A DNA stretch of 23,274 nt from contig JAUYCY010000070.1 in assembly GCA_030692055.1 (NCBI GenBank), positions 1 through 23,274 of the forward strand, given 5' to 3'. The notes below the pieces were generated by a model. The model searched no databases. It worked only from the letters and a program-made list of their open reading frames with translations, and had not been told where the DNA came from. Made by a program: the position numbers and the translations under genes. Numbering within the stretch: position 1 is the stretch's first letter; the number at the start of each line of letters is the position of its first letter. This document shows positions 22,325-23,274 of this stretch, one piece after another. The stretch comes from Candidatus Omnitrophota bacterium. Lineage in GTDB: Bacteria > Omnitrophota > Koll11 > Duberdicusellales > 4484-171.

Positions 22325-22353
22325 AAAATATCACAACTGCCCCTTAAAGTCAA
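22325..22353 (-). promoter_or_regulatory. Sigma-70-type promoter for the OmpA-lipoprotein operon
   Basis: -35 TTGACT (complement of 22348-22353), 17-base spacer, -10 TATTTT (complement of 22325-22330). The start would be near 22318, giving a leader of about 90 bases. A tandem 14-mer abuts the -35. Confidence 0.65.
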
Positions 22354-22399
22354 GTAATTTAAGGCGTGTAATTTAAGGCGTGTCTTTGTAATATTACAA
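22354..22399 (-). promoter_or_regulatory. Candidate operator: tandem 14-mer plus palindrome upstream of the promoter
   Basis: Two exact copies of ACGCCTTAAATTAC (minus strand, 22354-22381) directly abut the -35. Four bases further upstream is the perfect palindrome TTGTAATATTACAA (22386-22399). Direct repeats against a -35 are typical of response-regulator sites; no regulator is identified. Confidence 0.45.
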
Positions 22400-22425
22400 T
22401 GCTTACTTAAATTTTCTTTGGTTTG

Positions 22426-22854
22426 TTACGTTTTTACCTCAGCTTTTACTGTAAATTGTAAAAGGGGATTTTCAGAGTTATCGGTATGAATATAAACATG
22501 CTGGCTAACCGGGCCGGAATAACCTTTACAGTTAAATTGAACTTTGATCGAAGTAGATTTTCCGGGCAATATAACTTTTTGCTTCACTTTAGAAACTGTG
22601 CAGCCGCAGGAAGTATTAACATTTACGATATTTAAAGTTTTTTTAGATTTGTTTTTGAGAACAAAATTATGTTTTAAGACACGGCCTTCTTTTACCTTGC
22701 CGAAATCATAAACATAGGAAAAATTTTCGTTTGTGTCTTTCTCTGTATCCGTTTCGGATATGTTTTGCTGCTGGGCATAACAATTAACTACGGAAAAATA
22801 TAAAAATAAAATAACGAAGGATTGATTTCTCAATCGTAATAGTCTGTGTTTCAT
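22426..22854 (-). CDS. Secreted DUF1573 domain protein
   Basis: A 142-residue exported protein. The N-terminal signal peptide (KHRLLRLR, then a hydrophobic core ending near CYA-QQ at about residue 28) is followed by an Ig-like DUF1573 domain. YDFGKVKEGRVLKHNFVLKN and NTSCGCTVSKVKQKVILPG contain the hallmark SCGCT. Function of the family is unknown; members are periplasmic or surface proteins. Upstream is only a broken gene and hairpin DNA, and no Shine-Dalgarno is visible. The next gene downstream has its own promoter, so this looks monocistronic. Confidence 0.85.
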   Translation of the reverse strand: MKHRLLRLRNQSFVILFLYFSVVNCYAQQQNISETDTEKDTNENFSYVYDFGKVKEGRVLKHNFVLKNKSKKTLNIVNVNTSCGCTVSKVKQKVILPGKSTSIKVQFNCKGYSGPVSQHVYIHTDNSENPLLQFTVKAEVKT

Positions 22855-22896
22855 CGCTACGAAATTAATCCAAAATAGAAGGCTGCGAAATAGTAA

Positions 22897-22963
22897 AACT
22901 GCCCTCTAACAGTTGAGCAAAGAATTATGAGGTCACCTATGTAGATGACCCCGTAATTCTTTG
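22897..22963. repeat. Hairpin DNA between DUF1573 gene and the epimerase remnant
   Basis: The main hairpin has arms 22918-22935 and 22946-22963 (CAAAGAATTA...GGTCA against TGACC...TAATTCTTTG), 14 or more pairs with a 10-base loop. A small AACTG/CAGTT hairpin follows at 22897-22914. The main arm cuts into the epimerase-like reading frame after its Rossmann motif. Confidence 0.65.
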
Positions 22964-23020
22964 GTAAGAACCTACCAACCCCGTTGCGCCCGTAAGCAAT
23001 ACTGTTCTTTCGTGTATCAT
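22937..23020 (-). pseudogene. Remnant of an NAD-dependent epimerase/dehydratase (SDR) N-terminus
   Basis: 27 codons starting ATG read MIHERTVLLTGATGLVGSY and then eight unrelated residues to a TAG. VLLTGATGLVGSY is the beta1-loop-alpha1 NAD-binding motif (TGxxGxxG) at the exact N-terminus of extended SDR epimerases. The rest, over 250 residues in such enzymes, is missing; the similarity ends where the hairpin at 22918-22963 begins. Another frame stays open for about 36 codons beyond, but I recognise nothing in it. Most likely a truncated gene; chance resemblance is unlikely but possible. Confidence 0.5.
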
Positions 23021-23040
23021 TAAAATACTTTCATTTAATG

Positions 23041-23145
23041 CGTTTTGCTAGTTTATAACTTTTTGATTTACTGATGGTTAGGATATGATGACTTTGTAAA
23101 GTATGGCTCATTAAATGATTATATCAAAAACCTATTAATGAACCT
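23041..23145. other. Intergenic stretch without recognised gene
   Basis: AT-rich sequence between the epimerase remnant and the right-hand hairpin. I find no convincing coding region, tRNA or promoter. Words such as ATTAAATGATTATAT recur loosely. Confidence 0.4.
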
Positions 23146-23165
23146 CCCTGCGGCAAGCCGCAGGG
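23146..23165. repeat. Perfect GC hairpin with GGCAAGCC core
   Basis: CCCTGCGGC, AA, GCCGCAGGG. Same core as 16790-16809 and 16889-16908 but with different, compensated stem bases. It lies 9 bases past the stop codon of the right-edge gene and could act in 3'-end formation, although no T-tract follows. Confidence 0.7.
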
Positions 23166-23174
23166 TATCTTGAC

Positions 23175-23274
23175 TCAAAACAATCTCAATTGTCTAAGGT
23201 CTTCTTTGGGCCTGCCTTGTTTTTGAACATATTCTTCAACAGTAGTCCAATTAGCTTTCTCGCCAACGGTACCA
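23175..23274 (-). CDS. Unidentified protein, C-terminal 32 codons only
   Basis: An open frame enters from the right edge and ends at TGA (23175-23177). The tail contains NWTTVEEYVQKQGR and ends RQLRLF. The VEEYxxxQGR pattern is faintly like the C-terminus of 2-oxoacid:ferredoxin oxidoreductase beta subunits (VEEYLKLQGRF), but the match is too short to name it. Hydrophilic and helical in character. Same strand as all other genes, with a GC hairpin just downstream, which supports it being real. Confidence 0.5.
   Translation of the reverse strand, partial: GTVGEKANWTTVEEYVQKQGRPKEDLRQLRLF

Noticed and set aside
22855..23145. tRNA, small stable RNA or riboswitch in the gene-poor right part
   Set aside because: No cloverleaf or known riboswitch motif was found by eye on either strand; only hairpins of the repeat type.

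Overview
This AT-rich window carries about 26 genes, all readable on the minus strand, so transcription runs from high to low coordinates. The content is core bacterial housekeeping: isoprenoid and envelope lipid synthesis, translation, recombination and folate metabolism. An OmpA-type lipoprotein and an RseP-type protease point to a diderm (Gram-negative-type) bacterium. The gene mix, the short ProRS, the CdsA signature variant and the many hairpin-type intergenic repeats suggest an uncultivated lineage of the Omnitrophota/PVC kind. That placement is inference and needs a phylogeny.

Layout in transcription order. (1) 23274-22426: the 3' end of an unidentified gene, a remnant of an NAD-binding epimerase, and a secreted DUF1573 protein. 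(2) 22353-21184: a well-formed promoter, an OmpA-domain lipoprotein, a membrane-anchored coiled-coil protein and an intrinsic terminator. (3) 20952-15718: uppS-cdsA-dxr-rseP-ispG, i.e. undecaprenyl-PP and CDP-diacylglycerol synthesis, two MEP-pathway enzymes and a site-2 protease. (4) A lone CpaF/TadA-type ATPase (cpaF), then proS-rimP-nusA-infB-trpS. (5) scpA-ruvB-DUF2905-tgt-trmD-rplS-rnhB-yraN. (6) A three-gene one-carbon block: a cyclodeaminase/cyclohydrolase-like protein, a divergent FolD, and a flavoprotein. (7) At the left edge, the first 28 codons of an IMP-dehydrogenase-like gene with a strong ribosome binding site.

The most unusual feature is the intergenic DNA. Many gene joints are filled by imperfect inverted arrays of short words (ACAGAT-type, GATTACACAGAT-type, CCAATAACCAA-type, AAAATCAAAA-type). 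Several begin exactly at the upstream gene's stop codon, and one supplies both the C-terminus of YraN and the start codon of the next gene. A second class is composite GC-rich hairpin elements of about 90-190 bp. A third is a hairpin unit with conserved loop and flanks but a different stem in each copy; it sits directly upstream of the ribosome binding sites of rplS and of the IMPDH-like gene.

The best protein-level leads are a FolD whose cyclohydrolase-critical Lys, Gln and Asp positions are all substituted, next to a separate cyclohydrolase-family gene, and a ProRS whose editing domain is replaced by a short four-cysteine knuckle.
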